A stretch of 64,000 nt of DNA from Icerya purchasi (lineage: Eukaryota; Arthropoda; Insecta; Hemiptera; Monophlebidae), in the NCBI GenBank assembly GCA_039619475.1, contig CM077116.1, positions 204,561,117 through 204,625,116 of the forward strand, read 5' to 3'. Below, in pieces: positions 49,901 to 60,130 of the stretch. The position numbers and the translations under genes are program-made. The notes below the pieces were generated by a model. It ran no database searches and was not told where the DNA came from. It worked only from the letters and a program-made list of their open reading frames with translations. Every line of letters begins with the position of its first letter. The stretch's first letter is position 1.

Positions 49901-51339
49901 ACTTATCAGGCAATGGGATATAGATGAGAAACAAAATCAAGTAAAGGTTTGTGATAGAATAGGAAAATTTGATGAGTGAAAAAAAGGAAATTTAAATAAA
50001 CCGGAATCAGGTAGAAGGATAAAATAAAAATATACCATTTCGTTAAAATTTGAGACTCGTAATTACCGTTTACGCGCAGTTTTTTTAATTTGCTGACATT
50101 TGCTCTGAAGTTGTTCAATAATATACAAATTTAAAGCTCATATTGATCATTAAGTAGCACATAAACCGATATTCTGGAACACTGACCAGTCAGAAGTGAG
50201 TGTTTGGTCATATGACTGAGGCCTAAAGCCAATCATGGGCCAGAATTCAGTCACATAACCGTGTGCCTCTTTCCACTCAACTAATCCAAAAGATAATCAT
50301 GCCCCTTTTATACCAGACCCTTCAGTATAAGTTTAACACAATACCGTGTTCTATAATAAGCCTTTGCTTCTTGTATACAAATGTCTCCAAAGTTATGAAC
50401 CAAAAATAACATACCTCAGTAACTCTTAAATTTCCATGCATTCTAAATGATCTTTCTGCAGATACCTTCGTATGAATGCCTTCATACAGTAACGACGCTC
50501 AACCAAAACAGGGTCTAGATAAACAAAATAACTAATTTAATATTTTTCTAACCGGTACTAAGTTTTTTGCTGTGCACCTTTGTATGCACTTTAAGTATGT
50601 ATTCTGTTGCATAACTAAACAATTTACTAAACTAACTTGTTTTTGAAATTTTGTAGATGCTTTTTTGATTGTGTGTTTATAGCATTTTTTTAACACACAC
50701 ACTAAAATCATCGCTTATGTGTTCATATTTTTGAGCATGTCCTTTGCTGCGTCTGTAACTGGCCATTGCTACATGCTAACCCGGCATTGCTAAGTGTTTT
50801 ATAATTGTTCGAATGTTTATAACTGCAGGAATGACCCTGATATGTGGCCGAGTCAAATTTGATTGCATACTAACCTTTATTTATTGTGGAAGTGTACAAT
50901 TTGATAATCTCTGTTTAAAGCATCTTTTATGTGATTTAAAAGACGTATCAGCGTAGATCTAACCGAAATAACTATGGTAGCGATGTATGCGTAAACAATA
51001 TGTTTCAACCTGCAGATTCTAGAGGATGATTAACGTTAACCTAACCGAAATAGCTACAATACTAACGCTTACTGAGCCATTATCTTCGTTCCTGTCCGTA
51101 CGCTTCTAGTAATATGCTTTCAGAAGATTTTATTAACCACTACTACGCCGTCTGTTTTAATAATAGAGTTCTAACTTTGTTTGATCAGTACTTAACTAAA
51201 AAACAAATTAACCGAGTAATACTACGATTCGATCGTATTCCTCTCCCTTCGCCATTCACTCCTGTGATTTTGTCGCTCTTCGTATTCGTTCCCTCTTCCA
51301 CAATCTTCACGTATCCACGTTGATTTGTTCTAGGTTTTA
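46912..51339. other. Long stretch without a recognised gene
   Basis: Poly(A)/(T) runs lie near 47889-47904, 47978-48001 and 48793-48808. The minus-strand 62-codon frame at 48779-48967 (ending in a KKKKKR run) has protein-like composition but no recognised family. Nothing else is supported. Confidence 0.45.
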
Positions 51340-51885
51340 AGACATATGGGAATTGAGGGTAATAAGATAGCGGATTGTATGACTAAAGTCTTTATTTCAA
51401 TAAAATTCCCGCTGCCAACTTTCTACGCTTATGGTTAAATTTTTATACCAGATTGTGGTCAGATATTTACGATTTGTCCTTCTCTAAAAATCATTCCTTC
51501 TATTGATCTATTCAGCCGAATTTTTCTACCCACCCTTGGTTTCATTACCTTCCTATTCTACCGAATTCCGTTGTAATTTTCACGTTTCCATTTTCATTTA
51601 ACTCCCTCTCCTTACTGCCATCTTCGTCCGAATCATGAAGCTGTCTGTAACCCCAACCATATCTTCTTCGAATGCCCATACTGTCGTTTGAACGTGCTAT
51701 TTTTTATTCCAATTTGTTATCCCTCGAATTTCTTGATCCTTATTGCGCTTCCTACATCCTGTTTCTTCTCTCCCAGTGTATTACCTTCATTCTGGCTATT
51801 TCTGACCGAATTGGTATAGTCATTTCCTTTCTGGGTGAAGGTTCTTTGCTGACGTGTCCAAAATTTAAAAAAAAAAAAAATGAAA
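51340..51885 (+). mobile_element. LINE 3' fragment, same family as 44.0-45.3 kb
   Basis: The plus strand at 51340-51390 reads RHMGIEGNKIADCMTK, the last RNase H block (GHxGIxGNxxAD) of I/R1/Jockey-type LINEs. Further on, HIFFECPYCR-like sequence (about 51660-51690) marks the CCHC knuckle, then PYCASYILFL (about 51742). The latter also occurs in the 44-kb fragment. An A run at 51867-51880 is the probable tail. The reading frame is broken several times. The 5' part, including the reverse transcriptase, is missing. Confidence 0.65.
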
Positions 51886-53737
51886 TATAAATATTTTTCA
51901 TTGTTTATTAATAAGCGAAATTGAAATTCTAATGGTATTTCTTTATCTGTTTGGCCGTAAAACTGTATTGTATTTATATATACTTTTTTAATTATTCTAT
52001 TGGGGTTTACGATTTTTTTATAGCCGATTTCGTCAAATCATTTAACATTTATCTTCTAGGCATGTTAATATTGAACGTCCCTAAATAATTGATTAGAGGA
52101 CGGTGTTTCTATCTTTTTCCGGGGATTCACATGGCATATTTTTAAAATTTTCATTGATGTTATTTACTTGTTATCTCCGGAATTTATGATTTTTCCCATT
52201 ATTATTTAATTAATTTAGAGTGTATTTCTTCCGTGGTTGTTTGTGATGATTTATAGTTTTTTTTTTTTATTTTTTAATTATTTTTTATTTTTTAATTATT
52301 TTCCCGGGATCAGTAAATTGATTACATTTCTAAGTATGTAATAGCATTTTTTATTTATTTGTATAATCAGTATGGTTGACTAATAAATTCAGCGTTCCAA
52401 ATTCTATTTTTTTATTATAAAGTTTTTTGGTTATGTTTCGCTTGTTCTTTAAGCGATTATTGATGCACTATTTTTTTGTCATTTTTATTGTATATTATAT
52501 TAGTTTCATCGTAATTTTTTCCCCGTAAAACCAAATAATCGGAATTTTCAGTTCCGCATTCTATTTCCATTTTGTTTGTTGATATAAAAATATATTATTA
52601 CTGACTCGGAGAATTTAGAATGTTCGCTTGCAACAAACATTGTAGCATTCTTTTATTACGCCATTTACAGATCTAAAAGTTATCACAGATATAATTATCA
52701 GTGTAGCAATGCATTTATTATAATTATTTTTCTTGAACAACATGCGCGGAGAGAGTGCGCTATTATTGTAAAAAACAGAAGGATACACCCGTCATAATAA
52801 ATTTATTTAATAAACTATACGTGGTTAATTTCTTTTCGTGGAACGATATCGTACCAAAAGCGCTATTATATTGACGGTAACGATCCATATTGTTCGTAGA
52901 AAGCTACATTTATGCCGTAAATTTTTTCCACCGTCTGTTTAGTAACTTTTACACTCCAATAAGCTTTTCAGTGTTTTATTCTCTTCTTTTTTAATACATA
53001 TATTTTTTTTTTATTTTTTTTTACGTTGTACAATGATAATCGTCTGAATGAGTCTCCAGATAACTTCAACATCCTTGCCATTTCAAAACAGCTTTTCTCT
53101 TATCGTCTCAAATTTGCAGTAAAAACATGTTTTTGTTAACCACCTCATAGTAAAATATGTTATTATACCCTATTGTCTTTATATTTTTTATTTTCTCATA
53201 TTTTAACACTTTTTACATGATTTTTCCTGAAAAATCTAATTTTTTAGGGTATTTTAGTCTCTTTTCATTAATCCACTCAATCGTTGCTATAGTTTGTAAT
53301 TATGTTTTCCGCCTAATTTTTATTAATTCTTCTGTGTTAACCATGCGAATTGTTTTTTTTTTCGACCTTTTTTTTTGACTTTTTTTGTTTCATTTGATAT
53401 GCCAATACCGGTGGAGATTCCTACCCGTTAATGAAAAAAACTCTCTGTTCTGGAGTATACTGGGTCATATTTATATAATCTATAGACGGATTCTATTTGC
53501 TGTGTTTCAGGCAATTTTTATAAAACTTTTGCTAATTCGAAAATTTTCATCCCCATTTGCGTAAAATGTTATTGAAATATGTTCTCTGTACAGAGAATAC
53601 GGAGTGATATATATAACAGATTAAAAAACGTGAGCCGGAGTAGATAGAACTGAATACAGAGAGATGTTGCAGTTATATTCATTAACAGCAAGAGATACTA
53701 AAACGAATTAACTTTTAACCTTACTTGCTGTTAATAA
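51886..53737. other. T-rich non-coding stretch
   Basis: Very T-rich, with no gene recognised. TTAACAGCAAG (53681-53692) and its complement CTTGCTGTTAA (53725-53736) form a small inverted pair at the edge of the next repeat. Confidence 0.45.
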
Positions 53738-54090
53738 ATAATTTTCGGAAACAACTGCGTTTTTTTTTGAAAAGATATTTATTCGCTTAACGTTTCGACC
53801 AGCTTACACTGGCCATCATCAGAATCAAACTGCGATCGACAATAACAATAAAATAAGAATCAGAAATCATGAAAAACCCAAATCAAAACAGATAACCTAC
53901 CTCTAAACAGGAAAAACCGACAAAACGCATAACAATAGATAGATCAAATATAAAAACATATGAGAAAAAAGGTAAAAAAATATAAAAGGAACAGAAAATC
54001 TAAACAGGAAAAACCGACAAAACGCATAACAACAGATAGATAATAAAATGTAAAAACATACAGTTGTTTCCGAAAATTATTTATTATGAG
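53738..54090. repeat. Repeat with hammerhead-like motif and inverted ends
   Basis: The segment starts with TAATAAATAATTTTCGGAAA (53735 on) and ends with its reverse complement (TTTCCGAAAATTATTTATTA, about 54067-54086). Inside, on the minus strand, is a hammerhead-like motif (53791-53822). A 60-97-bp unit beginning TAAACAGGAAAAACCGACAA is repeated at 53904 and 54001 (period 97). The minus-strand order (motif, AATAAATAT, AACGC, GAAAATTATTTA) is the same as in the plus-strand copy at 59.8-60.1 kb, so this is a family. CTTACTTGCTGTT occurs just outside both ends (about 53721 and 54116). Confidence 0.6.
53791..53822 (-). ncRNA. Hammerhead-like motif
   Basis: On the minus strand CTGATGA is followed by a stem II (GGCCAG paired with CTGGTC across GTGTAAG-type loop sequence) and then CGAAAC. 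These are the two conserved core segments of a hammerhead ribozyme at correct spacing. A two-base-pair stem III (CG/CG, loop TTAAG) follows, but the residues after it are AA instead of the U and H needed at the cleavage site. It is therefore probably an inactive or highly minimal derivative. Hammerheads of this short-stem-III type are known in Penelope-like retroelements. Confidence 0.5.
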
Positions 54091-54965
54091 TAATCACCGT
54101 GAAAGCTTTAAATACTTACTTGCTGTTGTTCATCTTCAAGTTAAAACACCTTTTGATTATAAAATTATATGCTATTTTTCAACATGTAATGTTTAACTGA
54201 TTAATATTGATTACTCTATGCCAGCTCTTTGAGCGATTTAGTAAAAAAAGAGAAGTGAACAAGTTATTCGTTGATTTCAATTATTTATTTTTGAAAAATA
54301 TGTTAATAATTGCAAAAAAGTTAAATTTCGCTGAAAACTATTATATTAATAAATATAAGGATATTTGTTTTAATCATAACTTTTATCTACACAAGATAAT
54401 CTATTATTTGATAATTAATACATTAAACAATATATTAATATAAAAATTCAAAATATTTAATTTTAACTTAGTACTTTCAATTAAATTATGTTTTATATTA
54501 CCAATTTTGTTACCGCCATTTTTGCCTATCTTTACAATTCATGTTTAATTATTATTAATAATCATGTTATCGTTTTTAATAATCGACCTTTACAAAAATC
54601 GGGGTATTTTTTTATTATATTTTCATTTTAAAATTTAACGTTAGTACGATCATGAAGCTGTTAGCTTCGAAACGCGTCGGTGTTTTTAATTTTAATATAT
54701 TAATGCAAACGATTCACTGGAGAAGGAGGGAAGTATTAAATGTTTCAGAAATAACAGAAGAAGGCTGACCAATTTCCAGTAGTCAATCAAGATCGTAAAG
54801 TGTCTAGTGAAAAGAGAGCCAAAAAAAGTATTCAAAAAATTCTGCTTCGACAAAATGTTGTGGGATAGATTTGGAATGTTTGCGTAAAGATAGTCGGGTG
54901 GAAAAACCGAAATAAAAATATGGCGGCTTGTTATGAGAATAAATGTATATTGAAAGATGACAGAA
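54091..54965. other. AT-rich spacer flanking the TIR element
   Basis: A further hammerhead-like motif lies at 54648-54680. The 78-codon frame at 54207-54443 is A/T-driven and regarded as spurious. The last eight bases (54958-54965) are TGACAGAA, the left target duplication of the next element. Confidence 0.5.
54648..54680 (+). ncRNA. Hammerhead-like motif, core mutated
   Basis: ATCATGAAGCTGTTAGCTTC is followed by GAAACGCGTC. GAAGCT pairs perfectly with AGCTTC as stem II, and GAAAC plus CGCGTC matches the 3' core, stem III and cleavage triplet of Penelope-type hammerheads. The 5' core should read CTGATGA but reads ATCATGA, so the essential G5 is lost. Confidence 0.4.
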
Positions 54966-55224
54966 GTAGATGATAAATGCGGGGACTGGGAGTTCCGCTA
55001 ATCCGAACAGCAAAAGGCAGTCCAAACCAGTAATCCGAACCCCTAAACGTGTGCAAAGGGCTGAAACTAACCTAAGTAACCCAATTTTATGCTCCGATGC
55101 CAAAAATTCACCCAAGTTTCCCCCAATTTCCCCCAAAATTTCCCCCGTGCGTTCCCCTGCATTTCTGACAAACCGAACCGGTTATTAATTAACATAAGTA
55201 TATTAATTAATTTCTGAAAGTAAC
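54966..55224 (+). repeat. Left terminal inverted repeat
   Basis: A 259-bp TIR. Near its inner side are the pyrimidine-rich runs TTTCCCCCAATTTCCCCC and a palindromic TTAATTAA stretch. ACCCAAGT occurs at 55110-55117 and just inside at 55223-55230, with TCCCAAGT at 55310-55317. These are candidate sub-terminal binding repeats. Confidence 0.9.
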
Positions 55225-55499
55225 CCAAGTCTCCGCTCGCTCCTCCCGCCGAAAGCGTTACCGCGATTTTTCAAAATTCAGGGCGTAAGTATGAAAATTC
55301 CAAAATGTATCCCAAGTATGGTATTTAAAGCTAAAATTTAACCCAACACCCCCGTTCGCCCCTCACACACGTATATTACGATCCCGCGCACGCTTCGATC
55401 TCCGCCGCGATATCACACACACACATACGCGCTCCGTTCATATGATAAAGTATGCCCACAACACCTCTGAACAATAATTATACGCGTGGGAATTGCTTG

Positions 55500-56700
55500 T
55501 ATTCTTTTACAGGGTCTTGCATCAGATATGATTAAAACAATTATAAATAAGTGAAATATAAAAATAGTACGTGGGCTGGAGTTAATTTTGAAAATATATA
55601 ATGAGATTTTTCGGAAACGTACATACAATTGAGTAGAAAAAAGGGGTGATGTAATAATTTTGCTAGTATGAACGTATATTTAGAATAATTTCGTATTATA
55701 GTATTAAATTTTAAAGATCGCTAGCACTAGGAAAAAAGAATTAATTGCATTGCTATGAATAAAACGAACGAAACGATTTTGTAGGGTCTTGCAATAATGA
55801 TAATATAGAAAAAAAATGATGTATGTATGATCGGATTTGATAGTGAAAAAATAGTCCACTTCGACTAATTTTAAAACATGTTGCAGGATTTGTATATTTA
55901 GACTAATTTCGTGTTATATTATTAGATTTTAAAGATAGATAGTATGAAGGAAAAGGAGTGATTGCTTCGGTATGAGTGAAACGATCGAAGTGATTTCGTA
56001 GGTTAGTGATTATATAGAAAAAATTACAGGAGCGACCGTAATTTATAGTGAAAAATAGTATGTTTTGGCTAATTTTAACAATCCGGATTACGGTAAATGC
56101 ATTTATAGATGTAGTGATTTCATTATCTTTGTCATGTATGGAAAATAAAAAATAAAAAATACTAATATATTTTCACAATTCTAAAAATAATTACAGAAAA
56201 ATTATTTCATAATGTAAATAGAAGGAGTGAATTCGTCATGAATGTTTACAACAATACGTTTTCTATAGGTTAGGACATTTGCGAATTGAAGAAAAATTTA
56301 AACGATAAAAAAATAATATGTACGACAGACTAAAAATAAATTGTTTGATGGGAGATACAATGTGATTTTTTTTTTTATATTGGGATAGTATACTTGAATT
56401 TAATTTATAATACTTATTTTGAAAATTTTGAAACATGAGCAGATAGTTACAATGTAAATGTTAAATGATTAATACGCTTAATAACCAGAATTCTTACGGA
56501 AACATAATAAAATAATAATAAAAAAAAGTACATTATGTACAACCATAAAATATATTTAAGCTGATTCTAAAATAATTACGCACGATTTGAATTTTGGAAA
56601 TAGATTACATAGTATGAACGGAGCGAAGAGTCATTTTCTACGATTTCCTGAAAAATTATATTATGATAAGAATAATGACAATGAACGTATAGATATATTA
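55500..56700 (+). repeat. Degenerate repeated units inside the TIR element
   Basis: Blocks recur in the same order with heavy divergence. TTAAATTTTAAAGAT (about 55704) and TTAGATTTTAAAGAT (about 55921) are about 217 bp apart. GAAACGATTTTGTAGG (about 55770) and GAAGTGATTTCGTAGG (about 55987) have the same offset. Further decayed copies end near 56275 and 56650, at spacings nearer 270 bp. AGGGTCTTGCA also occurs at 55511 and 55783. The block looks like an old tandem array. It is non-coding in all frames. Confidence 0.45.
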
Positions 56701-57300
56701 AAAAAGATTTGAAAAACTTTTAGCGTAACGAAAGAATAAAAATATACTTGGGATAATTTTATAACACGGAGAAAAAAATATTATATTCGATATGGAACAT
56801 AGTGTCGGTAACGTTAGTACTGTGTGTTCAAAGGTCTTTACAGTGGAGCGCGATCCGGAACGGCAACGACCATAAGTATTCTAACAACAAAATACTATGA
56901 ATGAAAAAAAGAAGTTTTTTTTAGACTGCCTTTATTTTTTTGTTTTCGATACGTCTCTTGTTCGGGGGTGGCTGGAGACGTCTTCGACTTTTTTTTTTTT
57001 TTTTTTTTTTACAATCAAGTTGTTGTTCTGGAGATTATCTCCCTTTATCGCACACACATACATGCATGCAGTCTCTCACTCGCACGTTGCATCCCTGATC
57101 TGCTCGTGCTACCGCGTTTTTTCTTCGAACATTCTGTGTCTCGTAAACTAACAGGTTTCTTTTACATGTCTCTTTCTATACATTTAACGTCAATGAATCT
57201 TAGGATGATTTCGTATATATTGCGAAAAAGTACTTACAAAATGTAAAATATTAAAACCATATATGTATGTTTTTAAAAATGCGATTACGAAAGATTTTAA

Positions 57301-57609
57301 AAATTTTTGAGAGAACCATCAGAGTCCGAGGTTGTATCCTACAAACAGATGAAATCTCTCACAGCTGCGGAAATATGTGATGTACGTGAAAAAGTTGAAC
57401 AGTTAGATTCGTGTGTTACAGAAAGAAAAAAAGATAGAATATTACAGGCAAAAATATAATTTTTTAATCTATAAAGATATGAACAAATTAAGCAAGATTA
57501 TATTCGAAAATTAAACAATAATTATATACACTTTACACAACTGGTTCAGATTTTTGAAAAAAGTTCATCATTACCAGTACTTCAAGTTAAGAGGGGAAGA
57601 CAGAGATAG
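57301..57609 (+). pseudogene. Decayed coiled-coil-like reading frame
   Basis: One plus-strand frame reads about 52 residues rich in E, K, S and L from 57301 (for example SLTAAEICDVREKVEQLDS), then two stops near 57458-57474. In the same frame another 43 residues follow (YEQIKQDYIRKLNNNYIHFT and on) to a stop at 57607-57609. Keeping one frame across the stops suggests a once longer protein. The composition suggests a helical or coiled-coil segment. The family is unknown. Confidence 0.35.
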
Positions 57610-57822
57610 ATAGAGAAATAAATTAAATAAACGTAAATCGAAAAAATCGGAAAATATGTAGGAAAAAATATATACAACAGAATGAACGAACGAAGGGATA
57701 TCGAGGGAAAAAGGAAAAAATATATACAATAGGAGAATGAATATATCGAGGGAAAAATATATATACAAATATGTACATATAAATATTTACATAATTGTTA
57801 AAACGATCGAATTAATGAATTT

Positions 57823-58563
57823 TTAATCTGCGCGAATTGTACGTTGGCAGTCGATACAATCTTTTACTTTCATACAACTTCGAGTACTATGTCGTAATGT
57901 ATCGTCATCGAAATAATATTCTTCATCATTCTCATGTTCAAAACATGGTAGAAGTGATTTTATCGTATCATCCTGTTTTAGTCTATCTGGTAAAAATATA
58001 TAAATGTCTCCAACACAACTCGGAAATAACGTAATTATCATTTCTTTGGTGACTGTAATGAACAACTGGCTTAAATCATTTATATTGAGATTATTCATAA
58101 GCTTCAGCGGACGGATGACATGATCATACCAGGTCTTTATCACCATAACGTTTTTCACTGCACAATGAAAACTATCATTTTCATTATGGTGTTTACAAGT
58201 TACCAAATTGCTTATACCAAAATACTCTTCATGTAGAGTCTCAATATTAGGCATTCGAAAGACTTGATCCATATTAACGATTTCGTAGTCTAAGTCACGT
58301 AACAATTCAGACTTTTCGTTAAGTTCCATTAGTGTAAGTTTAGCATATACTGTTAAAATATATACGCGAGCTCTCGGTTTTTGGGACAATATCGTGAATA
58401 TATCGCGTGCCATGAATATATCTTCCCGGCAGGGAAATAATGAAGGGTTTTTCAGGGAATAACTCACTGAAGAACATTGTAAATGCGGCATTTTTGTTGC
58501 ATGCCATGCTCTGCTTGGTTTATACAGAGTATGCAAACACTTCCCGCCAGACATATCAATCAT
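57823..58563 (-). CDS. Orphan 246-residue protein carried by the TIR element
   Basis: The frame is intact from the Met at 58563, about 27 bp inside the right TIR, to the stop at 57823. It could extend nine codons upstream, but no other ATG lies before the in-frame stop. There is no signal peptide or membrane segment. Cysteines are numerous: C9, C30, C45, C123, C134, C183, C207, C230, C236 and C239. They include a C-terminal CxxC (DCIDC, 235-239) and a HH/C pair around 123-134 (TCKHHNENDSFHC), compatible with metal binding. An acidic patch (E209-D221, ENDEEYYFDDD) precedes the C terminus. I do not recognise the family and no DDE, RT, integrase or polymerase motif is evident. Transcription would start in or near the right TIR and run inward. 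The intact frame in decayed surroundings suggests recent arrival or constraint. Confidence 0.6.
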   Translation of the reverse strand: MIDMSGGKCLHTLYKPSRAWHATKMPHLQCSSVSYSLKNPSLFPCREDIFMARDIFTILSQKPRARVYILTVYAKLTLMELNEKSELLRDLDYEIVNMDQVFRMPNIETLHEEYFGISNLVTCKHHNENDSFHCAVKNVMVIKTWYDHVIRPLKLMNNLNINDLSQLFITVTKEMIITLFPSCVGDIYIFLPDRLKQDDTIKSLLPCFEHENDEEYYFDDDTLRHSTRSCMKVKDCIDCQRTIRAD

Positions 58564-58589
58564 TACTAGTTCGGTTACTCGGAAACTTG

Positions 58590-58848
58590 GTTACTTTCAG
58601 AAATTAATTAATATACTTATGTTAATTAATAACCGGTTCGGTTTGTCGGAAATGCAGGGGAACGCACGGGGGAAATTTTTGGGGAAATTGGGGGAAACTT
58701 GGGTGAATTTTTGGCATCGGAGCATAAAATTGGGTTACTTAGGTTAGTTTCAGCCCTTTGCACACGTTTAGGGGTTCGGATTACCGGTTTGGACTGCCTT
58801 TTGCTGTTCGGATTAGCGGAACTCCCAGTCCCCGCATTTATCATCTAC
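58590..58848 (-). repeat. Right terminal inverted repeat
   Basis: Reverse complement of the left TIR, with about three differences (for example one A/G change near 58783 and one T/C change near 58648). It ends at CATCTAC, directly followed by TGACAGAA. Confidence 0.9.
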
Positions 58849-58856
58849 TGACAGAA

Positions 58857-59372
58857 GCGAATGGAAATTAAAGGCAGTATTGGAATTTTGTTGGCAGAAA
58901 AACGTCAGTTATGGTAGACTGAAGAGTAGAAGTTGACAAGGGAGGAGGAATAAATAAGTAGACGTTTAATTAACCTAGATAAGACCTTTGAGCAAAAAGT
59001 TATGAAAGTTTTGGCATGTACGGCAGGGATTGGGATAAATATTCTAGCTTGCAGATAAAGGCGAAGACAAACAAGTTCTGGACATCGGGTCGAGTTAAAT
59101 AGAATCATCTTTTGAAAAATATTGGTCTATTTCAATCCATTTGCGTGAGTGAGAGAGTTACCTGTGCAGTAGCATACCGTTATTATTGTATCATTGTTAT
59201 TACTAAAAGTAAGTGGATTAATGAAACTTCTGAGATGAAAACAGTCTCCAAACTTATGTAGCAATTGCCGCAGGATTGCCATCAGATTATTTTTATACAT
59301 GCCTCGCATAGTTCGCTAAATAATATTTGTATATTTTTATCAAAGTAGTTCTACCGTCATGCAGCATTTTTA
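58857..59372. other. Spacer
   Basis: No gene is recognised on either strand. Confidence 0.5.
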
Positions 59373-59640
59373 TTCTTCTTCTTCAATGGTAATTTTCCAT
59401 TGGTACGGAGTCTGCCGTGTAAATAGACCGTTTCAAACTATATCGGTTGCGAGCCATTTTTGCCTGTACCAACTTAAACGGTTCTCTAGTAGGATGGGTG
59501 CAACTTCCATTGCCGGGCGAATACACTCATTTTTCATCTGGTCGAATAAACTGATGCCTATTGACCATCTTAACATGATAAAAACCTTAGTATTGTTATT
59601 CCTTTTGTCAAAAAGAGGTTTTAGATTAAATTGTGAGAAT
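59373..59640 (-). mobile_element. RTE-like LINE C-terminal remnant
   Basis: On the minus strand from 59576 the frame reads MLRWSIGISLFDQMKNECIR, then PAMEVAPILLENRLSWYRQK. It matches the conserved MLRWMxGxxxxDxIRNExIRGxxxVAPIxxKxRENRLRWxGH block near the C terminus of RTE-type LINE proteins. It runs into an EEEE-coding (GAA)n tract (59373-59384). The polymerase domain is missing and residues of the block have changed. The trinucleotide tail is like those at 7444 and 22386. Confidence 0.7.
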
Positions 59641-59819
59641 TCTCATGGAGCATAATGTAAGGCCAGCGTTTAGAATAAAAATGTGTTACATGTCAAGGGA
59701 GGCCTATTGAAATTGAAAAACGGCCAAATTTTAACAGGTAAGATGGTCGACGTATTCAGCTTGGAAACGAGTTATTTAATTAATTAGATTACACGAGCAT
59801 TAGCTGTTTATTTCATAAT

Positions 59820-60085
59820 TTTGTGTTTTCAGTTGTATATTATCGGCTTTTTGGTCTACTCTTTACATTTTTGTTTTTTCCAGTTTGCCGGTTTGTTGTT
59901 TACTACTTCATTCGTCGGTGTGTTATTTACTTATTGTTCATTTTTTTTTTTTTTTTTAATATAAGACCCTGCTTACTGTTCATTGAGCTTAGTTATTTTC
60001 TGATGATTGCCAGTGAAATCCGCTCGAAATTAAAAATAAATATATTATTTTAACGCGGTGTCTCTGAAAATTATTTAAAATGGTA
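59820..60085 (+). repeat. Second copy of the hammerhead-bearing repeat family
   Basis: The plus strand holds TTTTTTCCAGTTTGCCGG (about 59874), a T run, then a hammerhead-like motif (60000-60030). AATAAATAT, TTTTAACGCGG and GAAAATTATTTA follow. The same order is seen on the minus strand of 53738-54000. The copy is diverged. Confidence 0.55.
60000..60030 (+). ncRNA. Hammerhead-like motif
   Basis: CTGATGA, then a partly paired stem II (AGTG with CGCT), then CGAAAT: both core segments at normal spacing. The base after GAAA and stem III are weak, so activity is doubtful. Confidence 0.4.
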
Positions 60086-60130
60086 CGTCTATTGTTTTCG
60101 ATGAAAACCACGCCGCAATTTTAATTCGTC

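Larger units (their letters stand above)
54966..58848. mobile_element. Unclassified 3883-bp DNA element with 259-bp TIRs and 8-bp duplication
   Basis: The ends are inverted repeats of 259 bp (54966-55224 and 58590-58848), each reading inward from GTAGATGATAAATGCGGGGA. They differ at only about three positions. TGACAGAA lies directly outside both ends (54958-54965 and 58849-58856), a perfect 8-bp target duplication. Inside are a CpG-richer segment next to the left TIR (about 55230-55440), degenerate repeated units (about 55500-56700) and a decayed frame at 57301-57609. An intact 246-codon ORF lies next to the right TIR. Eight-bp duplications occur in hAT, P and some rarer superfamilies, but the termini do not match the ends I know for them, and I see no transposase. 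It may be a non-autonomous element carrying a passenger gene, or a new type. The near-identical TIRs and exact duplication point to recent insertion. Confidence 0.85.

Noticed and set aside
54804..55136. 110-codon minus-strand frame and the 72-codon frames repeated at 54970-55188 and 58626-58844
   Set aside because: The two 72-codon frames are identical because they lie in the inverted terminal repeats. TIR sequence, not a protein family, explains them.
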